Shown here one piece after another: positions 11,933 to 13,246 of a stretch of 13,246 nt of DNA (position 1 is its first letter; every line of letters starts with the position of its first letter). The stretch is taken from contig JAAEOP010000275.1 in the NCBI GenBank assembly GCA_024223125.1, forward strand, positions 1 through 13,246. Direction: 5' to 3'. The position numbers were made by a program, and so were the translations under genes. Below the pieces are notes generated by a model that saw only the letters and a list, made by a program, of their open reading frames with translations, made no database searches and was not told the origin of the DNA. Source of the DNA: Chloroflexota bacterium. Its GTDB lineage: Bacteria; Chloroflexota; Anaerolineae; Promineifilales; Promineifilaceae.

Positions 11933-13246
11933 ATGGCTGGAAAATTAAGTCAACAAGCAGTAAAGAAGCACATTCCGAATACTTGGCCGCTGTTTTTTGC
12001 CCGCCACGGCCGTTTCACCCCCATCCAACAACAAGCCATACCGCCCATTTTGGACGGCCGTGACACTCTCGTCATCGCCGCCACCGCTTCCGGTAAAACC
12101 GAAGCCGTCATTTCACCGCTGTTGGAGCGATTTTGGCAGCAATTGAAGCAGCCAGGGTTGTCTATTTTGTACATTTGCCCCACACGGGCATTGGTGCGGG
12201 ATTTGTACGAACGCTTACGGCCGATTCTCGACAACACAGACATCACCATAGGTATGAAAACAGGGGATGTAACCCTGGCGCGGCAAATGCCAGCCATTTT
12301 GCTCACCACGCCAGAATCAACCGACTCACTGCTCACCCGCGCTCCCAAACTGTTTATTGGGTTGCAAGCCATTGTGCTGGACGAAATTCACCTATTTGAC
12401 AACGCACCACGCGGCGACCATCTACGCTGTCTGCTGCCACGCATCAAACGTATCCGCCAATATGCCCAGCCAGAGATAGAATTGGTGCAGCGAGTAGCTC
12501 TCTCGGCAACCGTACCCGACCCAGATGGGGTAGCCAAACGCTATTTGAATAGTGGGGTCATCGTTCATGTTCCTGGCGGACGGATGATTGAGGCGGAGAT
12601 ACGGCCGTTATACAACCTAGCCGAACTCATAGACGCATTAGCCGAACGGCCATCTTACAAATCTCTTGTCTTCTGCAATTCACGGGATGAGGTAGAGGAA
12701 ACGGCCGTTACCCTACGCCAGCAATTACCCCATCATGCCGACATCTTTGTCCATTATAGTAACCTGGACGCCGCCATGCGCCGCGACGTAGAAAACCGAT
12801 TTGCCGAGGCAGCTACGGCCGTTTGCGTCTGCACCTCCACACTAGAACTGGGTGTAGACATTGGCAGTGTAGACGATGTAGTTTTGCTCGGAGCGCCACC
12901 CAACCTGAACTCGTTTTTACAACGCATCGGCCGTGGTAACCGCCGCAGCGCCCACACACAAACCCTCTGTATGCCTAAATCGCCAGGTGAATGGGCACGA
13001 TTTGAAGCGTTTCTGGAGTTTGCAAGTGGCAAGTTGCAAGTGGCAAGTAACGCGTTGCAAGTGGCGAGTAACCAGAAACTAACGACTAACAACCAACAAC
13101 CAATTCTCATTGAAGATGTCACCGCCTATGGCTTTCGCCCCTCAGTATTAGTTCAACAAATCTTCAGCCTCATCAAGCAAAGCCCGACGGGCAGTGTGCG
13201 CCTGGCCGATCTGCGCCGGATTACGCCACTGGACATCAGCAGCAAG
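11933..13246 (+). CDS. Lhr-like superfamily 2 DEAD/DEAH-box helicase, 3' end outside the window
   Basis: The frame from the ATG at 11933 stays open for 438 codons to the window edge. The SF2 motifs appear in order: Q-motif FTPIQQQAIPPIL (28-40), motif I ATASGKTE (52-59), Ia PTRALVRDL, Ib TTPES, motif II LDEIHLFD, motif III SATVPD, motif V CTSTLELGVDIG and motif VI QRIGRGNRR. The DEIH box, VDIG and GRGNRR are characteristic of Lhr-type helicases, to which BrxHI of type 2 BREX also belongs. A winged-helix-like segment (FRPSVLVQQIFSLIKQSP) starts at the end. An in-frame low-complexity repeat (13020-13068) separates core and C-terminal part. No Shine-Dalgarno is visible before the ATG, and a TAG closes the frame upstream. 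It probably functions with the two BrxD-like ATPases, from which it is separated by the restriction-modification cassette. Confidence 0.9.
   Translation, partial: MAGKLSQQAVKKHIPNTWPLFFARHGRFTPIQQQAIPPILDGRDTLVIAATASGKTEAVISPLLERFWQQLKQPGLSILYICPTRALVRDLYERLRPILDNTDITIGMKTGDVTLARQMPAILLTTPESTDSLLTRAPKLFIGLQAIVLDEIHLFDNAPRGDHLRCLLPRIKRIRQYAQPEIELVQRVALSATVPDPDGVAKRYLNSGVIVHVPGGRMIEAEIRPLYNLAELIDALAERPSYKSLVFCNSRDEVEETAVTLRQQLPHHADIFVHYSNLDAAMRRDVENRFAEAATAVCVCTSTLELGVDIGSVDDVVLLGAPPNLNSFLQRIGRGNRRSAHTQTLCMPKSPGEWARFEAFLEFASGKLQVASNALQVASNQKLTTNNQQPILIEDVTAYGFRPSVLVQQIFSLIKQSPTGSVRLADLRRITPLDISSK
13020..13068 (+). repeat. In-frame tandem repeat inside the helicase gene
   Basis: TTGCAAGTGGCAAG occurs at 13020-13033 and 13034-13047, and with one change at 13055-13068. 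The last two copies have a 21-bp period that extends into AGTAAC, so the protein contains LQVASNA then LQVASNQ. A run rich in ACTAAC/CAACAA words (TTNNQQ in protein) follows to about 13101. The tract looks like an intergenic-type iterated word inserted into a surface linker without breaking the frame. Confidence 0.8.

Larger units (their letters stand above)
37..12822. repeat. Highly iterated palindrome ACGGCCGT, dispersed over the window
   Basis: Exact octamers start at 37, 554, 652, 952, 1678, 2086, 2725, 2759, 3578, 3650, 5149, 6273, 6557, 7139, 7773, 8655, 9174, 9417, 9500, 9877, 11182, 12006, 12054, 12601, 12701 and 12815. There are further seven-of-eight variants (for example 9847, 6475, 3858). 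They lie in genes of both strands and in gaps. In genes many are read ACG-GCC-GTN, giving Thr-Ala-Val. The span given covers the first to last copy and is not a continuous repeat. Confidence 0.9.

Noticed and set aside
11950..12372. A 140-residue minus-strand open frame
   Set aside because: It is the antisense of the helicase core, whose motifs I, Ia, Ib and II are intact on the plus strand.
13020..13068. Short regularly spaced repeats suggesting a CRISPR array
   Set aside because: The units are 14 bp, adjacent or 7 bp apart, lie in frame inside a helicase gene, and have no spacers of constant length.
6359..13246. Calling the locus a complete BREX system
   Set aside because: Only BrxD-like and Lhr-like components are visible. 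PglZ, PglX, PglW, BrxC/PglY and BrxL are not in the window.
1..13246. tRNA, rRNA or known riboswitch
   Set aside because: I saw no cloverleaf with a TTCGA-type T-loop in proper context and no conserved ribosomal or riboswitch cores. The TTCGA words at 1906 and elsewhere are in repeats or genes.

Overview
The window is a chromosomal stretch from a free-living bacterium of intermediate GC. It has clear Shine-Dalgarno sites (for example AAGGAGGT before the CBS gene) and many short hairpin-forming repeats at gene borders. The octamer ACGGCCGT occurs at least 26 times in 13.2 kb, against roughly 0.2 expected by chance, as a highly iterated palindrome would. With the gene content (dodecin, DUF2157 membrane protein, hydantoinase/carbamoylase-type M20 hydrolase), this suggests a Chloroflexota-like lineage. 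That placement is inference; no marker gene for taxonomy is present.

Left half (1-5343): almost everything lies on the minus strand and looks like ordinary or decaying chromosome. Reading right to left there is a GreA-type elongation factor, a two-CBS-domain protein, a DUF2157 membrane protein, a small membrane protein, a short or degraded gene hit by a MITE-like element with a 10-bp target duplication, a dodecin, a two-helix membrane protein, a remnant of an agmatine-deiminase-like gene, an intact N-carbamoylase/ureidopropionase-type amidohydrolase, and a remnant of a class III aminotransferase. Between these genes sit several unrelated hairpin repeats.

Right half (5705-13246): plus-strand genes dominate. 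A pRiA4b ORF-3-like protein is followed by a probable defence or DNA-processing operon. It comprises an unrecognised 274-aa helical protein and two successive BrxD-like (DUF2791-type) P-loop ATPases, the second with an N-terminal Tudor/SH3-like segment. After an interruption comes an Lhr-like SF2 helicase that runs off the window. The BrxD-like ATPase plus Lhr-like helicase pairing resembles the brxD-brxHI end of type 2 BREX and the ATPase/helicase cassettes linked to TerB-domain proteins. No PglZ, PglX, PglW or TerB protein is visible here.

The interruption (10011-11875) is a restriction-modification cassette: a PD-(D/E)XK endonuclease on the plus strand, and a beta-class DPPY methyltransferase on the minus strand preceded by a Phd/YefM-type antitoxin without a toxin. 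The two genes overlap tail to tail by 9 bp. A strong sigma70-like promoter (TTGACA-17-TATATT) for the antitoxin-methyltransferase pair abuts the helicase start codon, so one short region could set expression of methyltransferase, antitoxin and helicase.
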